DNA from: JAXDAY01 sp034679345
GTDB taxonomy: Bacteria; Eisenbacteria; RBG-16-71-46; CAIMUX01; VGJL01
Direction of reading: 5' to 3'
DNA: 64,000 nt
NCBI GenBank assembly: GCA_034679345.1
Contig: JAXDAY010000019.1
Coordinates: 62,001 to 126,000 of the forward strand
In this document: piece by piece, positions 39,344 to 48,379 of the stretch
Position numbering within the stretch: the stretch's first letter is position 1
Layout of the letters: every line of letters begins with the position of its first letter
The notes under the pieces: generated by a model
What the model was told of the DNA's origin: nothing
The model's database searches: none
What the model saw: only the letters and a program-made list of their open reading frames with translations
Translations under genes and position numbers: made by a program

Positions 39344-40075
39344 ATGCGTTCCGATTCGACACCGCCGCTCGTCGCCTTCCTCCTCTGCGGGGGGGCGGGC
39401 TCGCGTCTTCGCGGGGTCACCGATCTTCCGAAGGGGCTGATCGAGGTGGCCGGCCGGCCGTTTCTCTTCTATCCCGTCTCCGCGGCCCTCGAGGCGGGAG
39501 CCGATCGGATCGTCTTCTTGACGGGTCATCGCGGGGAGGAGATCGAACGCGCCTTCGGCCCGATGACGGAGAAGCGCATCTTCGCGCGGGAGGATCGTCC
39601 CCTGGGCACCGCCGGAGCGTTGCGCGCCGCGCGCGTTCACGCCGGACGCGCGAACCTGATCCTGAATGGCGACTCCTACGTCGATCTTCCCCTGGCCCCC
39701 TTCGTCGCCGCCGCGCGACCCCAAGCGGCGACGATCCTCTCCGTCCGCATGGAGGATTGCTCCGACTACGGCGTCCTGGATCTCGATCCCGACGGACGGG
39801 TGCGCGGATTCTCCGAGAAGGCGAGCGGCGCGGGGGGCTGGATCAACGCGGGCGTCTACCTCTTGCCGGGCTCGATGATCGAGGATCTGAGCGAGGGGCC
39901 GGGCAGTCTCGAGCGCGAGGTCTTCCCCCGATGGGCGGCCGACGGCCGGCTCTACGCCCGTCGGGAGGAGGCCTTCTTCCGCGACATCGGCACGCCCGAG
40001 CGGCTCGAGGCGGCGCAAGTCGAGCTGGCCCCGATCCGGGAACGGATCGAGCGGGAGCATGGGGGTACGCGTTGA
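39344..40075 (+). CDS. hddC: Heptose-1-phosphate/hexose-1-phosphate nucleotidyltransferase (HddC-like)
   Basis: 243 aa. Nucleotidyl transferase fold with signature LLCGGAGSRLRGVTDLPKGL near the N-terminus, metal-binding NGDSYVDL, and GWINAGVYLLPG. In this context (next to a GHMP heptose kinase and gmhA) it probably makes GDP- or ADP-D-glycero-D-manno-heptose from heptose 1-phosphate; mannose-1-phosphate guanylyltransferase is the main alternative. The ATG at 39344 was chosen because it directly precedes the conserved strand; no clear ribosome binding site. The frame extends upstream into the divergent gene without support. Confidence 0.82.
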   Translation: MRSDSTPPLVAFLLCGGAGSRLRGVTDLPKGLIEVAGRPFLFYPVSAALEAGADRIVFLTGHRGEEIERAFGPMTEKRIFAREDRPLGTAGALRAARVHAGRANLILNGDSYVDLPLAPFVAAARPQAATILSVRMEDCSDYGVLDLDPDGRVRGFSEKASGAGGWINAGVYLLPGSMIEDLSEGPGSLEREVFPRWAADGRLYARREEAFFRDIGTPERLEAAQVELAPIRERIEREHGGTR

Positions 40076-40109
40076 CACTCCTTCCCGCCTCCCGGAATAT
40101 GGGGAAGCC

Positions 40110-41168
40110 ATGATCCTGCGAGCGAAAGCCCCGTTGCGGATATCCTTTTGCGGGGGAGGGACCGATGTCTCCCCGTATGTGGAGCAAAAGGGGGGCGTGG
40201 TCCTCTCGACGACGATCGACAAGTACGTGTATGCGACCCTGCGGCCGCGCGCGGACCGGAAGACATGTCTGACAAGCCTCGACTATGGCGAGACGGAGAC
40301 GTACTCGATCGACTCTCGCATCCCCCTCGGCGGGCGGCTCGATCTCCTCAAGGGAGTCGTGAATCACTTCGGAAGCGCGGGAGCTGCCGGGCGCGGCTAT
40401 CCCTCCGGCTTCGATCTCTGGGTCCACTCCGACGCTCCGCCCGGCAGCGGGCTCGGGGCGTCCTCGACCCTCGTCGCGACCCTGGTGGGCCTCTTGCGCG
40501 AATGGCTGCGCGAGCCGCTCACGAACTACGAGATCGCAGAGCTGACCTACCGCATCGAGCGCGAGGATCTGGCGATCGCGGGCGGTAGACAGGACCAGTA
40601 CGCGGCTGTCTTCGGGGGCTTCAACTTCATCGAGTTCCACGCCGATCACACGATCGTCAATCCCCTGCGCATCCGGCGGGATGTCGTCAACGAGCTCGAG
40701 TACTCGATGATCCTCTGCTATACCGGCTCGACGCGGACATCGGCGCGCATCGTCGAGAACCAGATGCGCTCCTACGTCCAGGGGAAGGAGACGGTCGTCC
40801 GAAGCCTCGATCGGATGAAGGAGCTCACGCTCGAGATGAAGGCGGCGCTCCTGCGCGATCGCGTACAGCGATTCGGCGGGTTGCTGCACGAAGCCTGGGT
40901 CGCGAAGAAAGATCTCGATCCGGCGATCACGACGGATGCGATCGACCGGCTCTACGAGGCCTCGCGGCGCGAGGGGGCGATCGGGGGCAAGATCCTCGGA
41001 GCCGGCGGCGGGGGGCATCTGCTGGTCTTCTGCCCCTTCGAGAGGAAGGTCGCCATCTCCCGCGCGCTGGTGGAAGCGGGCGGCACGCTGGTCTCCTTCG
41101 CCCTTGAGGGGCGGGGCCTGCAGGCATGGACCGTGCCGGAAGAGAACGGGGCAGCGGGGGAGCGTTGA
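40110..41168 (+). CDS. hddA: GHMP-family heptose kinase (HddA-like)
   Basis: 352 aa. GHMP kinase with the substrate block APLRISFCGGGTDVSPY, ATP-binding PPGSGLGASSTLV near residue 110 and C-terminal GGKILGAGGGGHLLVF. The first motif and length match D-glycero-alpha-D-manno-heptose-7-phosphate kinase, which phosphorylates C1 after GmhA. GGGGAA precedes the ATG at 40110, 34 bases after the nucleotidyltransferase. Fucokinase/galactokinase relatives share the fold but not the SFCGGGTD block. Its stop overlaps the TTG start of the glycosyltransferase gene. Confidence 0.87.
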   Translation: MILRAKAPLRISFCGGGTDVSPYVEQKGGVVLSTTIDKYVYATLRPRADRKTCLTSLDYGETETYSIDSRIPLGGRLDLLKGVVNHFGSAGAAGRGYPSGFDLWVHSDAPPGSGLGASSTLVATLVGLLREWLREPLTNYEIAELTYRIEREDLAIAGGRQDQYAAVFGGFNFIEFHADHTIVNPLRIRRDVVNELEYSMILCYTGSTRTSARIVENQMRSYVQGKETVVRSLDRMKELTLEMKAALLRDRVQRFGGLLHEAWVAKKDLDPAITTDAIDRLYEASRREGAIGGKILGAGGGGHLLVFCPFERKVAISRALVEAGGTLVSFALEGRGLQAWTVPEENGAAGER

Positions 41169-42295
41169 GATTCGCCTTCGTCGGGACGGCCTACCCGATG
41201 CGCGGCGGCATCGCCCAGTTCAATGCGCTGCTGGCCCGGGAGCTCGCAAAGCGCCACACGGTCGACTTCTACTCATTCACGCGCCAGTATCCCTCGCTCT
41301 TCTTCCCGGGCAAGACCCAGATGGAGAGCGGGCCCGACCCCGCGCCGGTCGGCGCGCGAGCGATGGTCGACTCGATCGGGCCCTGGAGCTGGCACAGGAC
41401 CGCGCGGGAGATCGCCTCGCGGAAGCCCGACGCCCTTCTCTTCAAGTACTGGATCCCCTTCTTCGCCCCGTGCTTCGCGACAATCGCGCGCCGGGCGAGA
41501 GCGCGGTGCGGCTGCCGCGTGATCCTGATCTGCGACAACGTGATTCCCCACGAGACGCGTCTCTTCGATGAGGCGCTCACGCGCCTCATGCTCTCCTCGG
41601 CCGATGGCTTCATCGTGATGACGAAGAGCGTGCTGGCCGATCTGCGGCGCTTCCGCCCCGATGCGCCGGCCGAGCTCGTCCATCATCCGCTCTACACCCA
41701 CTTCGGCGAGCCGATGCCGAAGGAGGAAGCGCGACGGCGGTTGGGCTGGCGTCCGGATGAGAGGGTGCTGCTCTTCTTCGGCTACATTCGCAGATACAAG
41801 GGGCTCGATCTCCTTCTGCGGGCAATGCCGGAGATCCACCGCGCGACCGGGGCGCGGCTCGTTGTGCTGGGCGAGTTCTATGAGGACCGCGCGCCGTATG
41901 ACCGGATCGTCGAAGAAGTGGGACTTGGAGAGATCGTGACGATGCGCGGCGACTATGCGCCAAACGAGGATGTCGCCGTCCATTTCAACGCGAGCGATCT
42001 GACCGTTCTGCCGTATCGCTCGGCGACGCAGAGCGGGATCGTCCAGGTGGCCTACCAGCTCGAGCGGCCCGTCCTCTGTACGCGCGTCGGCGGGCTCGAG
42101 GAGATGATCCAGGACGGCGCGACGGGGCTTCTGGCCGCGCCGGAGGATGTGGCGGGGATCGCTCGTGCGGTATCGCGTTACTTCGAGGAGAATCTGGAAG
42201 GGCGGCTGGTGGAGGGGTTGCGTCTCGAGAAGGCGAAGATGGGCTGGGATGTCATGGCCGCCGCGGTCGAGCGGCTGGCGAAGGAGAAGGGATGA
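41165..42295 (+). CDS. Glycosyltransferase family 4-like
   Basis: 376 aa. GT-B glycosyltransferase: N-terminal AFVGTAYPMRGGIAQFNALL, middle LLFFGYIRRYKGLDLLLRA that begins the nucleotide-sugar domain and C-terminal DLTVLPYRSATQSGIVQVAY with GGLEEMIQDGATG. The start is a TTG that overlaps the kinase stop (TTGA), with GGGGGAG upstream; the translated product then begins directly with the first beta strand. It probably transfers heptose or another sugar made by the neighbouring enzymes onto an envelope glycan or a secondary metabolite; acceptor unknown. Confidence 0.9.
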   Translation: MRFAFVGTAYPMRGGIAQFNALLARELAKRHTVDFYSFTRQYPSLFFPGKTQMESGPDPAPVGARAMVDSIGPWSWHRTAREIASRKPDALLFKYWIPFFAPCFATIARRARARCGCRVILICDNVIPHETRLFDEALTRLMLSSADGFIVMTKSVLADLRRFRPDAPAELVHHPLYTHFGEPMPKEEARRRLGWRPDERVLLFFGYIRRYKGLDLLLRAMPEIHRATGARLVVLGEFYEDRAPYDRIVEEVGLGEIVTMRGDYAPNEDVAVHFNASDLTVLPYRSATQSGIVQVAYQLERPVLCTRVGGLEEMIQDGATGLLAAPEDVAGIARAVSRYFEENLEGRLVEGLRLEKAKMGWDVMAAAVERLAKEKG

Positions 42296-42864
42296 TCCGA
42301 AACGAAGAGATCGTCGAGCGCATCCGGGAGAGCATTCGGGTCAAGACCTCCCTCGAGGAACAAGCCGACCTTCTGCGCCGGATCGCCGAGCGCTGGATCG
42401 CCTCGCTCCAGTCGAGGGGGAAGATCCTCTTCTTCGGCAACGGGGGATCGGCCGCCGACGCGCAGCACATGGCCGCGGAGCTCTCGGGGCGGTTCTACAA
42501 GGACCGCGCGGGGCTCGCCGCGGTCTCCCTCACCGTCAACGCCTCCGCCCTCACCGCGATCGCGAACGACTATGGCTTTGGCGAGGTCTTCGCCCGCCAG
42601 CTCGACGGCCTAGCCCATGCGGGAGACGTCGCCGTCGGAATCTCGACCAGCGGGCGTTCCGAGAGCGTGCTTGCCGCGCTGCGCAAGGCCCGCGCCTTGG
42701 GCCTGGCGACGGTCGGGTTCACCGGTCGTGGCGGAGGCGAGATGCCCGGCGTCGCTGAGCTCTGCCTGCGGATCGACTCCGATGAGACCCCGAGAATCCA
42801 AGAAGGGCATATCCTGGCCGGCCACATCGTCTGCGAGCTGGTCGAGAGGGAGATCTTCCGATGA
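42292..42864 (+). CDS. gmhA: Phosphoheptose isomerase (sedoheptulose-7-phosphate isomerase)
   Basis: 190 aa. SIS-domain enzyme that converts sedoheptulose 7-phosphate to D-glycero-D-manno-heptose 7-phosphate. Signature FFGNGGSAADAQHMAAEL with the His and Glu of the zinc site, GISTSGRSESVL for phosphate binding and the late TPRIQEGHILAGHIVCELVE with the conserved Gln and His. The ATG overlaps the glycosyltransferase stop (ATGA), and the next gene overlaps its own stop in the same way, so four genes are translationally coupled. It supplies the kinase encoded upstream. Confidence 0.95.
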   Translation: MIRNEEIVERIRESIRVKTSLEEQADLLRRIAERWIASLQSRGKILFFGNGGSAADAQHMAAELSGRFYKDRAGLAAVSLTVNASALTAIANDYGFGEVFARQLDGLAHAGDVAVGISTSGRSESVLAALRKARALGLATVGFTGRGGGEMPGVAELCLRIDSDETPRIQEGHILAGHIVCELVEREIFR

Positions 42865-45800
42865 GCGGTGAGACGCCCGCCTCGCAACGCCTGACATCGA
42901 AGGATCGTCGCAACATCCTCCTTCTACTCCTCCTCGGCGCCGCCACCCTCGCCCTCGGACTCCATCTCTACCCGAGCGTCTTCCCGGAGGCGACGATCCG
43001 CTTCGAGCTCGACCGCGGGGCCTCGAAGGAGCGGGCCGTCTCGTTCCTGCGAGACCAGGGGATCGACCTCGCGGGCTTTCGCCACGCTTCCGCCTTCGTC
43101 TTCGACGACTCGGCCAAAGTCTTCCTCGAGAGGACGCAGGGGCTCGAGAGGATGAACGAGGCGGTCGCGCAGACCGCGCGGATCTGGCGCTGGTCGCATC
43201 GGTGGTTTCGGCCGCTGCAGAAAGAGGAGTACCGGGTCGAGATCGCGCCGAGCGGGGAGCTCGTCCGTTTCGAGCATCTCCTGGCCGAGGACGCGCCGGG
43301 GGAGAACCTGCAGGAGGCGGCCGCGCTTCAGGCGGCCGAGGCGTACCTGGCGAAGCTGCGGCCCGCCGAGACGCGGGATCTGCGTTACCTCGGCGCGCAG
43401 CGGACGGTTCTTCCCAATCGCACGGACCATCGCTTCACCTGGGAGAGGGAAGGGGTCGCCTGGGGCGAGGGGCGCTACCGCCACGAGGTGACGATTCGAG
43501 GGGATACGCCCTCGGGCTACGCCGAGTTCGTGAAGGTGCCGGAGGCGTGGGCGCGCGATTACGAGGCGCTGCGCTCGAAGAACACCTCGGCCGGAGCGGT
43601 GGATAGCGTCTTCTTCATTTTGACCTTCATCGCGATGCTCGTGGTTCTTGCGACGCGGATCCGCTCGGGCGGGATCCGCTGGCATTTCGCCATTGTCTTC
43701 GGCGCGATCGGAGCCGTGCTCATCTTCCTCTCCTCGCTGAACTCGATGCCGACCGCGTTTCACGAGTACGACACGGCTGGATCGATGGGCGGCTTCGTGA
43801 GCGACCTCCTGCTCCAGGCCCTCATGCAGGCGCTCCTCCTCGGCGCGGCGATCTTCATCATGGTGGCCGCCGGCGAGTCGCTCTATCGAAGCGCTTACCC
43901 CAGGAAGCTCTCCCTGCCGCGCGTATTCTCCTGGCAGGGGCTTCGGACGAAGGAGTTCTTCTACTCGAGCCTGGGCGGCCTGGTGATGACTTGCGTCTTT
44001 CTGGCCTACCAGACGGTCTTCTACCGCATCGCCTCCTCCCTCGGGGCCTGGTCGCCGGCCGAGGTGCCGTACGACGATCTCCTGAACAGCGCCGTCCCAT
44101 GGGTCTTCCTGCTCTTTATCGGTTTCATGCCGTCGGTGACCGAGGAGTTCACCTCGCGGGCCTTCTCCATTCCCCTGCTCGATCGATTGCTGCGTCCCCT
44201 GGGCCGTCGGGCGAGCCTGGTTCTGGCTCTCGTCCTCGCGGGCTTCATCTGGGGGTTCGGCCACGCGGCCTACCCGAATCAACCCTTCTACATCCGCGGC
44301 CTCGAGGTGGGCCTGGCCGGCGTCCTGATCGGCGCTCTCATGATCCGCTTCAACATCCTCTACGCGCTTGTCTGGCACTACACGGTCGATGCGCTCTATT
44401 CGGGATACCTGCTCCTGCGATCGGGCAATCCCTACTATGTCGTGAGCGCCGCGCTGGCGGGCGGCGTGCTCGTTCTGCCCTTCGTCGTCGCGCTCATCGC
44501 TTATCTGCGGACGCGCCGATTCCGCGATCCCGAGGATCTGCGCCACGAGTCCGAGCCCATCCGCGCGCCGGAGGGTCCGATCGAGGAGAGCGTCCCTGAG
44601 CCCGCCGTGTCGACGGCGACATCCGCGGCGGTCCTGCCGGTGGTTCGTTTCTCGTTGCGGCCGCTCGCGGTTCCGATTCTCGTGACCGCGGTCGTGCTCG
44701 CCGGGATCCTTGCCGCGAGCGCGCGATTCAAGGAGCCCGATTCCTCCATCCGTGTGGGACGTTCCGAGGCGGGCGAGGCGGCCGAAGCGTTTCTGCGGCG
44801 CATGAACATCGAGACGGCCGGCCATCGATCCGCGATCGACTTCCGCGCCGAGGCATCGAGCGATGAGGCGCGCTACATCATGGAGGAAGGCGGCCTCGAC
44901 GCGCTGCGCTCGATCCGTCCCGGAGCGCTGCCCGCGCGAACCTGGGGCATCCGCTACTTCAAGCCGCTCGACGCCGGGGAGATCCGGGTGCGGGTCGATG
45001 CGGGAAGCGGGAGCGTGGTCGGCTTCTCTCGCCGGATCGCCGAGGGGGAGAGCCTACGCACGGTTCCGCCCGAAGAAGCGGAGCGGATTGCCGCGGAGTT
45101 CCTGGCCGCGATTCCTCTCTCGATCGAGGGGCTGGAACGCAAGGAAGCCTCGGAGGAGGTCCGCCCGAAACGCACGGATCACACCCTGGCGTGGGAGGCG
45201 CCGCCCGGCGATCCCAGGAGCGTCGGAGAGGCGCGCTACCGCGTCGAAGCGACGGTGACGGGGGACCGGCCGGGCTCTGGGATCGCGCGGATCCGGCTCC
45301 CGGAGGCCTACGAGCGGCAGCGCGAGCGGCGCACGTTCGCGACGGGCGTGGTCCTCGCGCTCATGATCCTGGGCATGGTCGGGAGCGTCGGCATCGTGCT
45401 CCACGACGCGGCGCGAGCGCACATGAGAGGGACGATTCCGTGGCGCCGTCTCCTGCCGGTGGGAGCGATCGCGGCGGCGATCTCCCTCATCGCCACGGCC
45501 AATTCCTGGAATCGATTCAACTACGCCTACGTCACCACCGTCCCATGGTCGAACTACATGATCCTCTTCGTCGTGGGGTTGCTGACGGCGCTCGTGATCT
45601 ATTTCTTCTTGGGGTGGGCGGGAACGGCGGTGGCTCACGGGCTGCAGCCTTCAATCGGCTGGATCGCCGACGCCCGGGCCCGGCGCCGGCTCTGGCCCGG
45701 CGCTCTGACGGCCTTGGTCTTCGTCGTGGCCTGGGGCGAGATCCTCTCCCGTCTCGATCGTCTGCTCGCCGGGATGTTTCCCGGATCGGCGGATCCGCCG

Positions 45801-46283
45801 CTGCCCGGCGCCGGCGGCGTGCTCGACATGAGCTCCCCCGCGCTGGCCGCGGTGCTGAGCTCCTGGGTCTGGACCTTCGTCGGGGGCATCGTCGCGGCCG
45901 CGGCCCTGCGCAGCCTGCCCTCGCGCGACTGGCCGGGGCGAGGCGCGCGCTTCGGCTTCGCGGCGGCCACGTTGATCGGCATCTCTCTCTCGCCCGCGCG
46001 GGAGACCGGCGAGGCTCTGCTGAACCTCCTTCAGGTAGGCGTTGCCGTCGCTGTCGCGTGGGGCCTCGTGCGGTGGGTCTTGCGATCGAATCCCCTCGCC
46101 TATCTGCTTTCGATCTACGCGCTCTTCGCCATCCGGCAGGCGGCCGAGCTGATATCGCAGCCGAGCGGATGGGTGAGCGGCCAGGGTCTGGTAGCGCTCG
46201 CGGCTCTTCTGCTCCCATGGGTGTGGCTCGGCATCCGCGATCTGCGCCTCGGGCGCGCGGCCGCGGAACTGGATGGAAGTTAG
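42861..46283 (+). CDS. CPBP-family intramembrane protease, internally duplicated
   Basis: 1140 aa. First half: N-terminal anchor (18-37), outer domain (about 45-240), then about eight membrane helices carrying the CPBP/Rce1 protease site: Glu428-Glu429-x3-Arg433, His468 in WGFGHAA, and His506-x3-Asp510. Second half (from about 620): another anchor, an outer domain clearly homologous to the first (both contain RTDH-x5-WE and EARYR-type/EGRYR blocks and end in P-E-A-[YW]), and more helices but no EE-x3-R or second His. It looks like a fused duplicate that lost its active site. Coupled to gmhA by ATGA. Substrate unknown. Confidence 0.85.
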   Translation: MSGETPASQRLTSKDRRNILLLLLLGAATLALGLHLYPSVFPEATIRFELDRGASKERAVSFLRDQGIDLAGFRHASAFVFDDSAKVFLERTQGLERMNEAVAQTARIWRWSHRWFRPLQKEEYRVEIAPSGELVRFEHLLAEDAPGENLQEAAALQAAEAYLAKLRPAETRDLRYLGAQRTVLPNRTDHRFTWEREGVAWGEGRYRHEVTIRGDTPSGYAEFVKVPEAWARDYEALRSKNTSAGAVDSVFFILTFIAMLVVLATRIRSGGIRWHFAIVFGAIGAVLIFLSSLNSMPTAFHEYDTAGSMGGFVSDLLLQALMQALLLGAAIFIMVAAGESLYRSAYPRKLSLPRVFSWQGLRTKEFFYSSLGGLVMTCVFLAYQTVFYRIASSLGAWSPAEVPYDDLLNSAVPWVFLLFIGFMPSVTEEFTSRAFSIPLLDRLLRPLGRRASLVLALVLAGFIWGFGHAAYPNQPFYIRGLEVGLAGVLIGALMIRFNILYALVWHYTVDALYSGYLLLRSGNPYYVVSAALAGGVLVLPFVVALIAYLRTRRFRDPEDLRHESEPIRAPEGPIEESVPEPAVSTATSAAVLPVVRFSLRPLAVPILVTAVVLAGILAASARFKEPDSSIRVGRSEAGEAAEAFLRRMNIETAGHRSAIDFRAEASSDEARYIMEEGGLDALRSIRPGALPARTWGIRYFKPLDAGEIRVRVDAGSGSVVGFSRRIAEGESLRTVPPEEAERIAAEFLAAIPLSIEGLERKEASEEVRPKRTDHTLAWEAPPGDPRSVGEARYRVEATVTGDRPGSGIARIRLPEAYERQRERRTFATGVVLALMILGMVGSVGIVLHDAARAHMRGTIPWRRLLPVGAIAAAISLIATANSWNRFNYAYVTTVPWSNYMILFVVGLLTALVIYFFLGWAGTAVAHGLQPSIGWIADARARRRLWPGALTALVFVVAWGEILSRLDRLLAGMFPGSADPPLPGAGGVLDMSSPALAAVLSSWVWTFVGGIVAAAALRSLPSRDWPGRGARFGFAAATLIGISLSPARETGEALLNLLQVGVAVAVAWGLVRWVLRSNPLAYLLSIYALFAIRQAAELISQPSGWVSGQGLVALAALLLPWVWLGIRDLRLGRAAAELDGS

Positions 46284-48379
46284 GGAGCCGCCAACCGAAC
46301 GCCGATCTCGAAGCTGCGGGGAGCGCCGGGGAAGTATAGCGGCAGCTCCCGGCCTCTCTCGTCGATCGTAAGATACGCGGCCGAGGCGTATTCCTCGTCG
46401 AAGAGGTTTCGCATCGCGGCAAAGAGCGTCAACGCCCCCTGCGTGTGGTAGATCGCGGCATCGACGACCGTGGACGGATCGATTTCGTAGGCGTTCCCCT
46501 CATCGAGCCACTGGTCGCGCAAGTGGTTCCCATCGATCGTGAGGACGCTTCCCAGGACCGGCCCGAGCCTCATCGACGCATGAATCCGGTGGATGGGCAC
46601 GCCGTTGATCTGCTTCCCGTCATACTTTCCGCCGTCGAAGAGCGCTCTGGTCCATGTGTAACCCAGCTCCGCGCGTAGGGGATCGAGCGGCGAGTATGTC
46701 GCCCGTCCTTCGAATCCATAGTGGATGCTCTTCTCGATGTTGTCGTAGCGGAAGTTCGCCAGATCGAAGCCGATCTCATCCTCCGACTTCGCGTAGTAGC
46801 CGGATCCTTCGATCTGCAGCTCGCGGACGGGCGAGAGGCGCGTGCCGAGATCGAAGTGGGTGCCGCGCTGCGGCTCGAGCGCCGAGCTCGAGAGGTGAAG
46901 GATGAACGGGGGGTTGCCGCCGGGGCCGTCGTCGTCGACAAAGTAGGGGCGCCGGTCGTAGAGCTGCTCCAGGGTCGGATTCTTGAACGATCGGGCGACC
47001 GAAGCAAAGATCTGCCCCATCCCGGGAAGCTCATAGCTCAAGCCGATCGAGGGGCTGAGAGAGGAGCGCTCCTGGGCTTCGGGAGCCGGTTCCTCGCCCA
47101 GCGGCAGCTCGACCTCGGAGCGGGTCCAGTCGACGCGTAACGCGCCCGTCGCGGAGAGCCGCCGGCTCAGCTGGAAGCGCCCCGCGACGAAGGCGGCGGC
47201 CGTCGCGCGGTCGACGTCGGATGCCCCTTGAAGGGCGCCCTCTCCGCTGGGGTCGGGATCGCGGTAGCGCGATTCGAGTCGCCCCATCGATGTCGAGGCG
47301 CCGAGAAGCCCCTGGCGCAACGGGCTCGAGACAGGGTTCCAGCGCAGCCGCGCCTCCGCTTGGGCCCCGCGCGTTCGGCTCTCGCGATCCATCGCGCCGG
47401 AGGGGATGACCGACTCGGTCGCCTCGAGATCCCGGATCTCGCCGCGGGCGATCGCCGTCAGCTCCGTCGACGCGCCCAGCCGGTGGGCGAGCTCGAGCGC
47501 CGGCTGGAAGTAGTCCTGATCCACGCGGTCCTCCGGCGTCAACGAACGACTGCGATCGGATCGCATGAGCGAATCGGGGAGCGGCCCCGGGATCTCGGCG
47601 CTCGAGTGTCGCGCGATGAGGCGCGCGCGCATCGATGTGGATGGCGAAAAGGGAAATCGCACCGTGCCGACGCCGCCGGTGGCGCGGGCGCCGGAATGCT
47701 CGCGGTTGCCATCCACGCTCCGGCGGACCACCGAGATCGATCCCTCGCTCTTCGCCCCCGACCAGGCCGCACCCGCGGCGGCGCGGAACCAGTCGTCGTC
47801 CCCGCCGCGGGTCTCGATCCAGCCCTCCGCGCCGCGACTCGGTCCCCGGGTGACGATGTTGACGACACCGCCCATCGCGGCATCGCCGTAGAGCGATGCG
47901 ACGGGGCCGCGCATCACCTCGACCCGCTCGATCTGCTCCGGCGATACGATCCCCCAGTCGACTCGATCGGCCTCGATCTCTGCGATCGGCAACCCGTCCA
48001 CCAGGACCTGGAGGTAGCTCGTCTGGCCGAACGAAGTGAAGCCTCTCGATTCCACCACGCCCTGCTGGCCGTTGCCCGAGGGATCATAGACATGGAGGCC
48101 GGGCACCGCGGCGAGGATCTCCGCGGTCTCGCGCGAGGCGCTCATCCGGATCCGTCCCGGTGGAAGAACGGCTGCCGAGCTGGCGAGATCGCTCAGGCGG
48201 AAGCCGAGGCGCGAGCTCTCGACCCTCACGGTGTCCGGAAGAATGTAGGGGAGAGTGGGCTCTTCCTCGGCGGCCACGGCGAATCCGGCAACCGCTGGCA
48301 TCGCGATCATCGTCAGCAGCGCGATCACCCCGCGCCGGCGCGCGCCAGCGCGCGAAGCGACATCCTTCAATCGAATCAC
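46280..48379 (-). CDS. TonB-dependent outer-membrane receptor
   Basis: 699 aa. Signal peptide (residues about 1-37), a possible TonB box (PDTVRVESS), plug domain (about 60-180; ETAEILAAVPGLHVYDPSG, VLVDGLPIAE, EVMRGPVASLYGDAAMGGVVNIVTRG), and a 22-strand type barrel ending RNLFDEEYASAAYL ... RSFEIGVRL. It imports a scarce ligand such as a siderophore, cobalamin or a metal complex; ligand unknown. The ATG overlaps the stop of the DUF1028 gene, so it is the last gene of a long minus-strand operon. Its TAA overlaps the stop of the convergent CPBP gene. Confidence 0.94.
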   Translation of the reverse strand: MIRLKDVASRAGARRRGVIALLTMIAMPAVAGFAVAAEEEPTLPYILPDTVRVESSRLGFRLSDLASSAAVLPPGRIRMSASRETAEILAAVPGLHVYDPSGNGQQGVVESRGFTSFGQTSYLQVLVDGLPIAEIEADRVDWGIVSPEQIERVEVMRGPVASLYGDAAMGGVVNIVTRGPSRGAEGWIETRGGDDDWFRAAAGAAWSGAKSEGSISVVRRSVDGNREHSGARATGGVGTVRFPFSPSTSMRARLIARHSSAEIPGPLPDSLMRSDRSRSLTPEDRVDQDYFQPALELAHRLGASTELTAIARGEIRDLEATESVIPSGAMDRESRTRGAQAEARLRWNPVSSPLRQGLLGASTSMGRLESRYRDPDPSGEGALQGASDVDRATAAAFVAGRFQLSRRLSATGALRVDWTRSEVELPLGEEPAPEAQERSSLSPSIGLSYELPGMGQIFASVARSFKNPTLEQLYDRRPYFVDDDGPGGNPPFILHLSSSALEPQRGTHFDLGTRLSPVRELQIEGSGYYAKSEDEIGFDLANFRYDNIEKSIHYGFEGRATYSPLDPLRAELGYTWTRALFDGGKYDGKQINGVPIHRIHASMRLGPVLGSVLTIDGNHLRDQWLDEGNAYEIDPSTVVDAAIYHTQGALTLFAAMRNLFDEEYASAAYLTIDERGRELPLYFPGAPRSFEIGVRLAAP

